64,000 nt of DNA from Mesorhizobium sp. Pch-S (GTDB lineage Bacteria > Pseudomonadota > Alphaproteobacteria > Rhizobiales > Rhizobiaceae), in the NCBI RefSeq assembly GCF_004136315.1, contig NZ_CP029562.1, positions 4,301,501-4,365,500 of the forward strand, read 5' to 3'. The notes below the pieces were generated by a model. That model worked only from the letters and a program-made list of their open reading frames with translations, made no database searches and was not told the origin of the DNA. Position numbers and translations under genes: made by a program. Each line of letters starts with the position of its first letter. Position 1 is the first letter of the stretch. Positions 1 to 10,507 of the stretch are shown here, piece after piece.

Positions 1-135
1 TGCCAGGGCATCGCCACCGCGATCGCGGTGATGGCGGCGCCAGCGCCAGTCATCGGCACTTGCAGGGGAAAAGGTTGCCAGGGTCGTCGCACCTACGGCG
101 ACGGACAGGATGGCGGCTTTGACAAATCGGTTCAT
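1..135 (-). CDS. BA14K-like small exported protein (C-terminus cut by window edge)
   Basis: An open frame runs from an ATG at 135 to the window edge and codes 45 residues. An AAGGAG-type ribosome site lies just upstream of the ATG. Residues 1-27 form a signal peptide (MNRFVKAAILSVAVGATT, ending ASA), followed by an Arg/His-rich stretch (DDWRWRRHHRDRGGDALA). This start resembles the short BA14K/glycine-zipper surface proteins of Brucella and Mesorhizobium, which continue into a Gly/Ala-rich hydrophobic segment; that part lies outside the window. Family assignment is by pattern only. The exported, very basic nature is seen directly. Confidence 0.6.
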   Translation of the reverse strand, partial: MNRFVKAAILSVAVGATTLATFSPASADDWRWRRHHRDRGGDALA

Positions 136-325
136 GACGGTCTCCTTCGTTCCGGTTCGCCGCTTCTGTCGGAGGCGTCGTCCGGTCTTGCAGCCAGTAA
201 TAGGCGGTCGTGGCTGAACGGAGGCTGAACGAAATCGCTGCCGCGAAATCTGTCAAAGATGTCCCACCGCGCCATTTTGCGATGGGCAATGCTCAGTCGA
301 TCGAGGTCGTTCGTGACTGATCGGC

Positions 326-538
326 TCAACCGACCGTCAGGTTGACCGCCTTGGGACCCTTGCCGCGCTTGTCCGGCTCGGTGTCGAAAGTCACTTTCTG
401 TCCATCTTCAAGACCAGGAAGCCCGGATGCCTGCACGGCGGAAATATGAACGAAAACGTCCTTTGCTCCATCGTCCGGCGTAATGAAGCCGAAGCCCTTG
501 GCATGATTGAAGAATTTGACAGTGCCGGTCTGCGGCAT
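326..538 (-). CDS. cspA: Cold-shock protein, CspA family
   Basis: This 70-residue protein is a complete cold-shock domain. It carries the RNP1-like KGFGFI and RNP2-like VFVHIS motifs, which bind single-stranded RNA or DNA in the cytoplasm as an RNA chaperone. The start is the ATG at 538 because an AAGGAG lies just upstream; a longer in-frame reading would add 14 unrelated residues. It is a close paralogue of the next csp at 749-961 (both end [10 protein letters not shown] plus two or three residues), so the pair looks like a tandem duplication. Each copy has its own leader. It differs from the third csp in this window, which has a WFN motif and a different tail. Confidence 0.93.
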   Translation of the reverse strand: MPQTGTVKFFNHAKGFGFITPDDGAKDVFVHISAVQASGLPGLEDGQKVTFDTEPDKRGKGPKAVNLTVG

Positions 539-684
539 GGGAAACTCCTTGTGAACCCCATCAGTCCAGTCTCCGGGCACATGGTGACCCAGAGTGGAAA
601 TTTGTCGTTTATTTTGGCGGTATCGGCAAGAAAAACTTTTGCCGTTGGTTAGCCGTCAAGCTGCGAATGCTTGAGCGGGCAGAC

Positions 685-715
685 AAAAGGCGCAGCGATG
701 ACCGCCGCGCCTTTT
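685..715 (-). terminator. Rho-independent terminator of second csp gene
   Basis: The inverted repeat AAAAGGCGC / GCGCCTTTT has 9 perfect pairs and a 13-base loop. It lies 34 bases past the stop of the csp gene at 749-961. Read on the minus strand it is followed by TTTTGTC, so it should end that transcript before the first csp gene. Confidence 0.75.
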
Positions 716-748
716 GGATTTGTTGCCGCGCGCTGATCCGACGCCGTC

Positions 749-961
749 TTATGCTGCGGTCAGATTGACCGCCTTCGGTCCCTTGCCCTTGCGATCGGGT
801 TCGACTTCGAAGCTGACCTTCTGTCCATCCAGCAGCGTGCGCAGGCCGGAGGCCTCGACTGCTGAAATATGAACGAAGACGTCCTTGTCGCCGTTGTCGG
901 GCGTGATGAAGCCGAAGCCTTTGGTGGAGTTGAAGAACTTTACGGTACCGGTCTGGGCCAT
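749..961 (-). CDS. cspA: Cold-shock protein, CspA family (paralogue)
   Basis: This 70-residue cold-shock domain protein starts [20 protein letters not shown] and keeps VFVHISAV and the [12 protein letters not shown] tail. A GAGGAG ribosome site precedes the ATG at 961. It should bind single-stranded nucleic acid and melt RNA structure. It is nearly identical in layout to the csp at 326-538, and the terminator at 685-715 separates the two transcription units. About 110 bases upstream of the start, on the coding strand, a GC-rich hairpin followed by a short T run suggests a long, structured leader, as is usual for cold-shock mRNAs. Confidence 0.93.
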   Translation of the reverse strand: MAQTGTVKFFNSTKGFGFITPDNGDKDVFVHISAVEASGLRTLLDGQKVSFEVEPDRKGKGPKAVNLTAA

Positions 962-1434
962 TGGAATAACTCCTCACCCGTTCAATGATGGGTTCCGCCC
1001 CTCGTCCTGCGCCGATGGGCAGTTCCCGGTGGTTTTTTCGGCGCTCATGCATTTGCGCATGACAAAACCCCCCGCCGAAAAACGGGGCTGTCAGAGATTC
1101 ACATTATCGGGGAAAGGGTCGTTCAAACGTTCCAGTCTCCGGGTCGCAAATGCCCGAACACGGAATCTATCGCACGGAAATGTGATCGTTGCAAGCTGGA
1201 GCAGGTTACTGGGCTCCCAGCTTGCGCTCGCACTAGACCCTCGGCAAGCCGGGGTCATCTGCCACAGGCCGGGAAAGATAGGTACAGGACCCAGGACGAG
1301 CTTTTCACCACGGCACGACGCGGCGCTTGCGTAAGCCTCCGCAACGTCTATTCAATCGGGAATGATACAGCGCCGCGGTCGCGGTGCGGTGTCACCGGCG
1401 CATGCGCCGGTTTGGGGGTGATGGAGAGAGGGCC
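962..1434. other. Gene-free stretch: csp leader with hairpin, then no recognised feature
   Basis: No convincing gene lies here. At 1070-1087 the forward strand reads CCCCG, eight bases, CGGGG. On the minus strand this is a hairpin followed by GGTTTTG, inside the expected 5' leader of the csp at 749-961, so it could be an attenuator. The remainder, to the Kazal lipoprotein start at 1435, presumably holds that gene's promoter, but no clear -35/-10 pair was found. Confidence 0.4.
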
Positions 1435-1851
1435 ATGACATTTCTGAAATTATTCCTGCGGCCGCAAACCCTTGCGCTTGCGGTTCTGGCGATCGTGCTG
1501 GCTGCCTGTACCGTTGTGGTGGATGAGGGGCCGGGACCTCGGCCGCGCCCGCCTTATCCAGACCCGGGGCCACAATTCTGCACGCGCGAATATGAACCCG
1601 TCTGCGCGCGGCGTGGCGGCGACAGGCAAACTTTCGCCAACGCCTGCATGGCACGGCGCTCCGGATATCGCGTCATCGGTGACGGTCAGTGCCGTGGCGG
1701 AGGCTGGGATGATGGGGATGACCGCCCGCAGTTCTGCACGCGGGAATATGCCCCGGTCTGTGCGCGCCGGTCTGGACAATTGCAGACCTTCCCGAACGGT
1801 TGCGAAGCGCGTGCCGCTGGCTGGCGCGTCGTCGACGACGGTCCTTGCTGA
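1435..1851 (+). CDS. Lipoprotein with two Kazal-type protease-inhibitor domains
   Basis: The product has 138 residues. A hydrophobic signal ends in the lipobox LAAC (Cys25), so it should be lipid-anchored in the envelope. A short Pro/Gly/Arg linker leads to two repeated modules, each with the Kazal pattern C-TREY-PVCARR, then a TF-N-C segment and a terminal C. They cover roughly residues 50-86 and 100-138 and are very similar to each other, indicating internal duplication. Kazal domains are canonical serine-protease inhibitors, so it may shield the envelope from extracellular proteases; that is inference. The ATG at 1435 is chosen over an upstream in-frame ATG because it begins the signal peptide and follows a GGAGAG-type site. 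Confidence 0.8.
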   Translation: MTFLKLFLRPQTLALAVLAIVLAACTVVVDEGPGPRPRPPYPDPGPQFCTREYEPVCARRGGDRQTFANACMARRSGYRVIGDGQCRGGGWDDGDDRPQFCTREYAPVCARRSGQLQTFPNGCEARAAGWRVVDDGPC

Positions 1852-1931
1852 TCAACGCGCAGGCGCCTGTTGCCGATGGTCGTGGGCGCCCGCCGAACAC
1901 GCCGCGCTTGAAAGCGCCTGCCGGATGGCCT

Positions 1932-2037
1932 AGAGCGTTTCCGTTTTTCACGGAAACGCCGAAACGCTCTACCTCTTTGTTTTTACGCAATTCCGGACGG
2001 AAAACCGCTGCGCACTTTTCCTGGACTTGCTCTAGGT
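1932..2037. repeat. Composite intergenic palindromic repeat (units A and B)
   Basis: Unit A (1932-1970) is an imperfect palindrome with ends AGAGCGTTTC / GAAACGCTCT and TTTCCGT-type inner arms. Unit B follows, recognised by ACGCAATTCC, ACCGCTGCGCACTTTTCC and a closing CTCTAGG. The same units recur in the same or opposite order at 3868-3970, 10331-10432, 25829-25872 and 48581-48685, always between genes. They look like non-coding mosaic elements of the rhizobial type. Confidence 0.7.
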
Positions 2038-2083
2038 CGCAACAGGCTCATACGAACATGGCAGGTGTCCCATCAACCGGGCA

Positions 2084-3796
2084 TTGAGAAGGCGCGAAGG
2101 CGCAAAGGGCGGAGCAGGTGGCTCCGGGCAGCCTCCACGCGGGGGCGATGTTGATCGGGCTGTTGCCCAGGCTTTGCAACTGCACCAGACGGGGCGGCTG
2201 CAGGAAGCGGAAAGCCTTTATCGGCAGGTTCTTGCTGCCAAGGGCGATCATGCGGCTGCGGCGCATTTCCTCGGGCTCCTGTTGCACCAGACCGGTCGCG
2301 GCGCCGAAGGACTGGTCCTGATCGAACAGTCGCTGCGTGCTGAACCTCGGAACCCCGATTTTCTCAACAACTATGGCACCGTGCTGCGCGACGCCGGTCG
2401 CACCGTTGCTGCTGCCGATCAGTTCCGCAAGGCGGTTGCCGCAAAGGCCGATCACGCTGCAGCGCGCGAAAACCTCGGTTCCACACTGCGCCAGATCGGC
2501 CATTTCGATGCCGCCGAGGAAGTTTTCCGGGCCACGATCGGTCGCAATCCCTTCCATATGCGCGCAAGGGCCGGGCTCGCCGAAACACAGCAGGAGGCGG
2601 GCCGGCTGGACGACGCGCTCGCCACGTTCCGCGAAGCGCTGACCATCCGTCCGAAGGATGCCGATCTCAACCATGGCTACGGCGTCGGGCTGATGGAGAA
2701 GGGCCGCCTGGCCGAGGCGGCCAACCATTTCCGCACCGCGCTGGCGGCGGAACCGGCTCAGGCAAAATCCTGGATGATGCTTTCGCAGGTGAAGCCACAA
2801 CGCGAGCCTGACAACGAACTTGCTGCCATGGAAGCACAACACGTCAAGGCGCCGGCCGACAGTCTGGCACGCATGCAGCTATCCTTCGGTCTCGGCAAAC
2901 TGCATGACGATCTCAAGATCTATGACAAGGCTTTCGACTATTTCGCCGAGGGCAACGCGATCCGTCGCAAAGGCATCTCCTATGACGGCGCAAGGACGCG
3001 CGCAGAATTCGAGGCGATGAAGGCGACCTTCAGCAACGAGTTCTTCGAAAAACACAAGCCGAGCACCATCGAGGACGATGCACCCATCTTCGTCGTCGGC
3101 ATGCCGCGTTCGGGCACAACGCTGGTCGAACAGATCATCGCCAGCCATCCGCAGGTGTTCGGTGCTGGCGAGTTGATCATCCTGAAAACGGCCGTCGGCA
3201 AGGGGTTCCCTCTCGATATGAAGGGCGGCTTCCCAGCCGGTATCGCTGATATGCCGGACAAGGCCTTTGCCGATGCCGGTCACGACTATCTCGACATGCT
3301 GCATGCCCGTTACCCAGGCTTCAAACATGTCACCGACAAGATGCCGGGTAACTTCCTGCTGGTCGGCTTCCTACACCTGATGCTGCCGAAGGCCAAGATC
3401 GTGCATTGCAGCCGCAATGCGGTTGCGACCTGCCTGTCTATCTTCAAGTCGCATTTCCGCGGCGACGGCCACCTCTACGGCTATGATCTCGCCGAGCTGG
3501 CCGATTTCCACAATCTCTATGTGGACATGATGGCACATTGGCACGCGGTTCTGCCGGGCGTCGTGCATGACGTGCGCTATGAGGATTTCGTGGCCGATCA
3601 GGAAGGACAGAGCCGGGCACTGATCGACTATCTCGGCTTGCCGTGGAGTGATGCGGTGCTGTCATTCCACGAGAACGAGCGGCAGGTGCGTACGGCCTCG
3701 GCCGCCCAGGTGCGCCAGCCGATGTACAAGGGGTCCGTCGATCTCTGGAAACGATATGGCGACCGGCTAAACCCATTGATCGAGCGGCTGAAGTAG
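2084..3796 (+). CDS. TPR-repeat sulfotransferase
   Basis: The 570-residue protein has two parts. Residues about 25-270 are tandem tetratricopeptide repeats (such as LHQTGRLQEAESLYRQVL and FRKAVAAKADHAAARENLGS). Residues about 335-570 are a sulfotransferase domain with the PAPS-binding P-loop GMPRSGTTLVEQIIASHP near residue 339 and the later CSRNAVATCLSIFKSHF segment that contacts the 3'-phosphate. It should move sulfate from PAPS to an unknown acceptor, with the TPRs recruiting substrate. There is no signal peptide. The start is a TTG at 2084 without a strong ribosome site, so the first 20 or so low-complexity residues may not be translated. A strong terminator follows at 3812. Confidence 0.85.
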   Translation: MRRREGAKGGAGGSGQPPRGGDVDRAVAQALQLHQTGRLQEAESLYRQVLAAKGDHAAAAHFLGLLLHQTGRGAEGLVLIEQSLRAEPRNPDFLNNYGTVLRDAGRTVAAADQFRKAVAAKADHAAARENLGSTLRQIGHFDAAEEVFRATIGRNPFHMRARAGLAETQQEAGRLDDALATFREALTIRPKDADLNHGYGVGLMEKGRLAEAANHFRTALAAEPAQAKSWMMLSQVKPQREPDNELAAMEAQHVKAPADSLARMQLSFGLGKLHDDLKIYDKAFDYFAEGNAIRRKGISYDGARTRAEFEAMKATFSNEFFEKHKPSTIEDDAPIFVVGMPRSGTTLVEQIIASHPQVFGAGELIILKTAVGKGFPLDMKGGFPAGIADMPDKAFADAGHDYLDMLHARYPGFKHVTDKMPGNFLLVGFLHLMLPKAKIVHCSRNAVATCLSIFKSHFRGDGHLYGYDLAELADFHNLYVDMMAHWHAVLPGVVHDVRYEDFVADQEGQSRALIDYLGLPWSDAVLSFHENERQVRTASAAQVRQPMYKGSVDLWKRYGDRLNPLIERLK

Positions 3797-3811
3797 CAAT
3801 TGCTCCAAAAA

Positions 3812-3850
3812 CGAACCACCGGATCGTTGGGGATACGATCCGGTGGTTCG
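3812..3850 (+). terminator. Terminator hairpin after sulfotransferase gene
   Basis: A perfect 15-base-pair inverted repeat (CGAACCACCGGATCG and its complement) with a 9-base loop begins 16 bases after the stop codon. There is no T run, so it may act as a stabilising 3' hairpin as much as a terminator. Confidence 0.6.
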
Positions 3851-3867
3851 AAGCCTGCCTCCTTGAT

Positions 3868-3970
3868 GGAGCATTTTGTAGCCAAGTGGGATCACCTGGC
3901 GTTACAAAAATGCGGCAAAACAAAACTTGGAGCGTTTCCGCGTTTCCGTGAAAAACGGAAACGCTCTAGG
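3868..3970. repeat. Composite intergenic palindromic repeat (units C and A)
   Basis: Unit C (3871-3913) starts GCATTTTGTAGCCAAGTGG and ends TTACAAAAATGC, an imperfect palindrome. Unit A (3930-3966) has perfect arms GAGCGTTTCCG / CGGAAACGCTC. The same C-A arrangement, with the same spacing and only a few changes, recurs at 48581-48685. Both copies directly follow the end of a plus-strand gene. Confidence 0.75.
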
Positions 3971-3982
3971 AAAGGCGGCTGG

Positions 3983-4408
3983 CTATTTGGGGGCGTTCAT
4001 CGCCCAGTTGACGCCGAACGGATCGCGCAGGCTGCCCCAGCGGTCACCCCAGAACATATCTGCGAGTGGGCTCTCGATATCGCAGCCGGCTTCCACCGCG
4101 CGGCTCCACCAGCTATCGATGTTGTCGGCCTGGAGGATGAGCTGCATCGTGTAGCCTTGCGCCGGCTGATGCGGATGGCCGTGGTCGGGATAAGCGTCGC
4201 ACAACATCAGCGAAGAACCGTTGATGTAGAGATGGATGTGCATGGTGCGCCCTTGCTCGTCGGGCGGATAGGCAAACACTTCCTCCGCGCCGAAGGCACG
4301 CTTGTAGAATTCGGCAGCCTTCGTGGCGCCATCCACCTGCAGATAGGCGATCAATCCGCCGAGCACTTTCGGACGAGGATACTCAGTCTGTGTGGTCGTG
4401 TCGTTCAT
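3983..4408 (-). CDS. VOC family protein (glyoxalase/PhnB-like)
   Basis: The 141-residue protein fits the vicinal-oxygen-chelate fold used by glyoxalases, dioxygenases and PhnB-like proteins. It shows LGGLIAYLQVDGATKAAEFY, a central MHIHLYINGSSLMLCD strand and the C-terminal DRWGSLRDPFGVNWAM, typical of PhnB/YdeM-type members. Likely metal ligands sit at His and Glu in these strands, but the substrate cannot be told from sequence. The ATG at 4408 follows a GGAG-rich stretch. The gene stands alone, with the DUF1127 gene further upstream on the same strand. Confidence 0.82.
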   Translation of the reverse strand: MNDTTTQTEYPRPKVLGGLIAYLQVDGATKAAEFYKRAFGAEEVFAYPPDEQGRTMHIHLYINGSSLMLCDAYPDHGHPHQPAQGYTMQLILQADNIDSWWSRAVEAGCDIESPLADMFWGDRWGSLRDPFGVNWAMNAPK

Positions 4409-4439
4409 GGGGGGCTCCTCTCGTTCTTGTTGTTCAAGC

Positions 4440-4631
4440 TTACGGATTCAGCGAATTCGCTCGGGCGATCAGGCCGAACGGCCGGTTTTCCCAGCCGTCG
4501 ACGGTCTCAGGCCAACCGATATCTCTTCGCAGTTCGACCGGCAGCGAACGAAGCACGCGCTCGGTCCGAGCGCGGGTGCGTGCCGCCGAGTATTCGGTCG
4601 CGATGCGACCAATGGATGACAGGATCGACAT
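4440..4631 (-). CDS. DUF1127 domain protein
   Basis: This 63-residue basic protein contains the DUF1127 pattern in degenerate form: TERVLRSLPVELRRDIGWPE compares with the usual L-x-L-x-D-xx-L-x-DIGL. Rhizobial DUF1127 proteins are small Arg-rich cytoplasmic proteins, some of which bind RNA and affect phosphate or carbon metabolism; a role here is unknown. The ATG at 4631 follows GGGAGA at the right distance, so it is preferred over an upstream in-frame start. It lies 31 bases upstream of the VOC gene on the same strand and might be cotranscribed. Confidence 0.75.
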   Translation of the reverse strand: MSILSSIGRIATEYSAARTRARTERVLRSLPVELRRDIGWPETVDGWENRPFGLIARANSLNP

Positions 4632-4782
4632 GGTGCATTCTCCCTTGGTTGGCGGCGACATCATTGTGCCGACACTCAAGGAACGAATGACGCGACTGCT
4701 TTCCGACAGCGGGGGCGAGATTTTTTTCGCAACAGGCTTAGTGGCGAACGCGGTGGCGGGATGACTGGCCGAAATGTGCCGG

Positions 4783-5049
4783 TTAAACGCTGCGCCTCAG
4801 CATGTAGCAAAGGATACCGAACAGCACCGGTGAAAACGGAACCGTCATAAGCAGATAGCCACCTTGGCCAAGAGCGCTTTCGAAGAAATATGAACAGACG
4901 ACTACGGCCAGTGTCAGCCCGGCAGCAAGGAGTGCTGCAGCGCCGCGGCCGTCAGAACCATCCGATGAAATGTCAGTTCTTCTGTCCGGCTTCATTGGAA
5001 ACGCCGCCCCGGCTGAGAGCCCGTTTCGCCGAGAATAAAGCGCAACCAT
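4783..5049 (-). CDS. Small two-helix membrane protein
   Basis: The 88-residue product has a charged N-terminus and two hydrophobic segments at about residues 36-57 and 63-84, predicting a small inner-membrane protein with both ends in the cytoplasm. The ATG at 5049 follows AAAGAGG, which supports this start; reading further upstream would run into uvrB coding sequence. It lies 55 bases downstream of uvrB on the same strand. It matches no family I recognise. Confidence 0.6.
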   Translation of the reverse strand: MVALYSRRNGLSAGAAFPMKPDRRTDISSDGSDGRGAAALLAAGLTLAVVVCSYFFESALGQGGYLLMTVPFSPVLFGILCYMLRRSV

Positions 5050-5104
5050 TACCTCTTTCTGAAACCAGCACTGCCCTTCCCGGCAAGTGTGGTTACCGAG
5101 GATG

Positions 5105-8272
<3,168 letters not shown>

Positions 8273-8352
8273 GCTCCGAATATGGGAGGAGTCCGCTGAA
8301 ATGGGAAGAGCCGAAAGGCTAGGAACGAGCTCACGACTGCAATGTCAGCTGG

Positions 8353-8378
8353 GCTCCTGACATGAGGTTGTCAGGAGC
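8353..8378. promoter_or_regulatory. Perfect 10-bp inverted repeat upstream of uvrB and amidase
   Basis: GCTCCTGACA and TGTCAGGAGC flank a 6-base spacer in the 312-base divergent gap between uvrB and the amidase. It has no T run, so an operator for a dimeric regulator is as likely as an RNA hairpin. Nothing else was recognised in this gap. Confidence 0.35.
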
Positions 8379-8584
8379 GGATTCGGGATCGCAGTCCATG
8401 CTGCCGCAATGGTGGTCACCTTTCAGGCCGGATCGTGCTGGCCCGGCACAGATGGTCGATCTGCTCCATTCAGCACGCGTTGAGCAACCCTATCTTGTTT
8501 CATGTTGGGGACGGGCGAGGGGCCGGACCGGGATCGTATTCGGCTGGCGATCGGTCAGCCGTATTCTCTGGGAGGAGAAACATC

Positions 8585-10015
8585 GTGACAAACCTGCAGG
8601 ATGTCTATGTCCAATCCGATGCGCTCGGCGTTGCGGAACTGGTGCAGCGTGGCGAAGTCTCGCCGCTGGAAGTGATCGAGACCGCCATCACGCTGATCGA
8701 ACAGCTCAACCCCAGGCTCAACGCGGTTGTCCACCAGCTCTATGACATGGGGCGAGCGACCGCGGTGAACGTCGACCGCAACGCACCCTTCGCAGGCGTT
8801 CCGTTCCTGGCCAAGGAACTCGGCAGTTCGTGGCAGGGCGCACCGCTGACCAACTCGTCATCCTATATGAAGGATCTGGTGGCACAGGCGGATTCCGAGA
8901 CGGTGCGCCGCGCCAAGGCAGCGGGTCTCGTCCTGGTCGGCAAGTCGAATGCCCCTGAAAACGGCTGGTCGATCTCGACCGAGCCGAAACTCTACGGCGC
9001 GACCATCAATCCGTGGAAGGAGGGCATTACCGCCGGTGGTTCCAGCGGCGGCACGGCGGCGGCGGTGGCGTCACGTTTGGTGCAGATCAGCGAGGCCAGC
9101 GACGGTGCCGGTTCCATCCGCATTCCCGCATCCTGCTGCGGCATCGTCGGCCTGAAACCCTCACGCGGTCGCGTCACCCTCGCTCCCGACGGCGACTTCT
9201 GGTACGGCGGTGCCTATTTCCTGTGCCATTCGCGCACGGTGCGTGACACCGCAGCCTATCTCGACGCCGTGGCGGGCGCGTTGCCAGGCGACGCCTATGT
9301 GCCGCCGAGACCTGCTGAAAGCTGGCTGGAACTGTCACGGCGCGCGCCGAAGCGGCTGCGTGTTGGTTACACGATCACCTCCAACAACGGCACGCCTGTC
9401 GATCCGCAGGTGCAGGCAGCCGTGCTGGCCACGGCCAGGGCGTTGGAAAGCCTCAGGCACGATGTCGAAGAGCACGATATGGCGCTCGACGGCAATGACG
9501 CGTGGAGCACCTACTGCCATATGGGACCAGTCGAGACGGCGGCGATGTTCGAAACCCTGGCCGAGGCTATCGGCCGACCCGTCACGCGTGGCGATGTCGA
9601 GCCGATCACCTGGGCCGTGATCGAACGCGGTCGATCGATCAGCGGTATCGAGCACGTGCGCGACGTCGAAAAGCTGCGCCGGCTCAGCCGCGCGATCGCG
9701 CAGGACCTTTCGCCCTACGATATCTATGTCACGCCGACGCTGACGCAGCTGCCTCGCCCTATGGGGTATTACGACATGTCGATGGCCGATCTCGACCGTT
9801 ACAATGCAAAATGGGCGGATGCCGGCTTCGCCTATCCATTCAACATTTCCGGTCTGCCGGCGATCTCGCTGCCGCTCGGCTGGTCGCAGGACGGCATTCC
9901 GATCGGCGTGCAGCTTGTCGGCCGCTATGGCGACGAGGCTTCGGTGCTCGCCGTCTCAAGCCAGCTCGAAGAGGCGATGCCCTGGAAGGACAAGCGCCCG
10001 CCGATCACTGCATGA
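8585..10015 (+). CDS. Amidase (amidase-signature family)
   Basis: The 476-residue protein belongs to the amidase-signature hydrolases, which use a Ser-cisSer-Lys triad. Likely members are Lys77 (in FLAKELG), the second Ser of GGSSGG (about 154) and the nucleophile Ser near 177 in DGAGSIRIPAS. The family hydrolyses amides, as in GatA-type enzymes or 6-aminohexanoate cyclic-dimer hydrolase; it lacks the genomic partners of GatCAB, so a catabolic amidase is more likely. The start is GTG at 8585, preceded by GGGAGGAG. An upstream in-frame ATG would add 50 residues with no family resemblance. It is a single-gene unit on the plus strand. Confidence 0.9.
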   Translation: MTNLQDVYVQSDALGVAELVQRGEVSPLEVIETAITLIEQLNPRLNAVVHQLYDMGRATAVNVDRNAPFAGVPFLAKELGSSWQGAPLTNSSSYMKDLVAQADSETVRRAKAAGLVLVGKSNAPENGWSISTEPKLYGATINPWKEGITAGGSSGGTAAAVASRLVQISEASDGAGSIRIPASCCGIVGLKPSRGRVTLAPDGDFWYGGAYFLCHSRTVRDTAAYLDAVAGALPGDAYVPPRPAESWLELSRRAPKRLRVGYTITSNNGTPVDPQVQAAVLATARALESLRHDVEEHDMALDGNDAWSTYCHMGPVETAAMFETLAEAIGRPVTRGDVEPITWAVIERGRSISGIEHVRDVEKLRRLSRAIAQDLSPYDIYVTPTLTQLPRPMGYYDMSMADLDRYNAKWADAGFAYPFNISGLPAISLPLGWSQDGIPIGVQLVGRYGDEASVLAVSSQLEEAMPWKDKRPPITA

Positions 10016-10330
10016 GGTGGAGGTCGCGACCGCACCTTCGTTGAGTCTGGTCATCGAAGCTCCAATCCTGACACATTTCGAACCTATGTTCGGACACACC
10101 ATACGGCCGTCAGGCGCCGTTAAACCGCTGTCGTGGTTACATAACGAAAGCCTGAAATGAACCGTGATCGGGTTCCTATTGCGGTGCAACATACCGGACC
10201 CTAATTTGCGGCCGTCTTGGTGAGCGGCAGGGGCGAACAAAGACAGGCGCGCGCGGAAATCCTGAAAGGATCACCGCCGTGACCGGTTCCGATTGGAGTA
10301 CGGTTTGGTACCGGCGGAGATCGCTCTAGA
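10016..10330. other. Gene-free stretch with one candidate promoter
   Basis: No gene is supported between the amidase and the repeat at 10331. A possible sigma-70-type promoter on the plus strand is TTGCGG (10179-10184), a 17-base spacer, and TAATTT (10202-10207). It lies about 300 bases upstream of the flippase and could drive the surface-glycan cluster. A CGAAC-CTAT-GTTCG palindrome is also present near 10079. Confidence 0.3.
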
Positions 10331-10432
10331 GCAATTCCAGCAAAAGTGCGCAGCGTTTTCGCGGCTGGAATTGCGTAAAAACAAAGGGCCAGAGCGCTTC
10401 CGCGTTTCCGTGAAAAACGGAAACGTTCCAGT
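10331..10432. repeat. Composite intergenic palindromic repeat (units B and A)
   Basis: Unit B (10331-10374) has perfect arms GCAATTCCAG / CTGGAATTGC around AAAAGTGCGCAGCGTTTTCG. Unit A (10392-10430) has GAGCGCTTCCG and CGGAAACGTTCC arms. The order is inverted relative to the copy at 1932-2037, as if the whole element were in the other orientation. It lies just upstream of the flippase gene, the only listed copy in a promoter-side position. Confidence 0.7.
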
Positions 10433-10507
10433 GGCGCTCGTGTCGCGAAAACCCGTTCGTTTCGTAGCGATGCGCATGGTTCTGCCCACAGGAGCCAGCG
10501 TCGCCGC

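Noticed and set aside
885..1334. Open frame of 149 codons on the plus strand across the csp leader
   Set aside because: It begins inside the csp gene on the other strand and has no motif or ribosome site.
10079..10092. CGAAC-CTAT-GTTCG palindrome resembling a Gram-positive LexA box
   Set aside because: Alphaproteobacterial LexA uses GTTC-N7-GTTC direct repeats; the nearby genes are not SOS genes.
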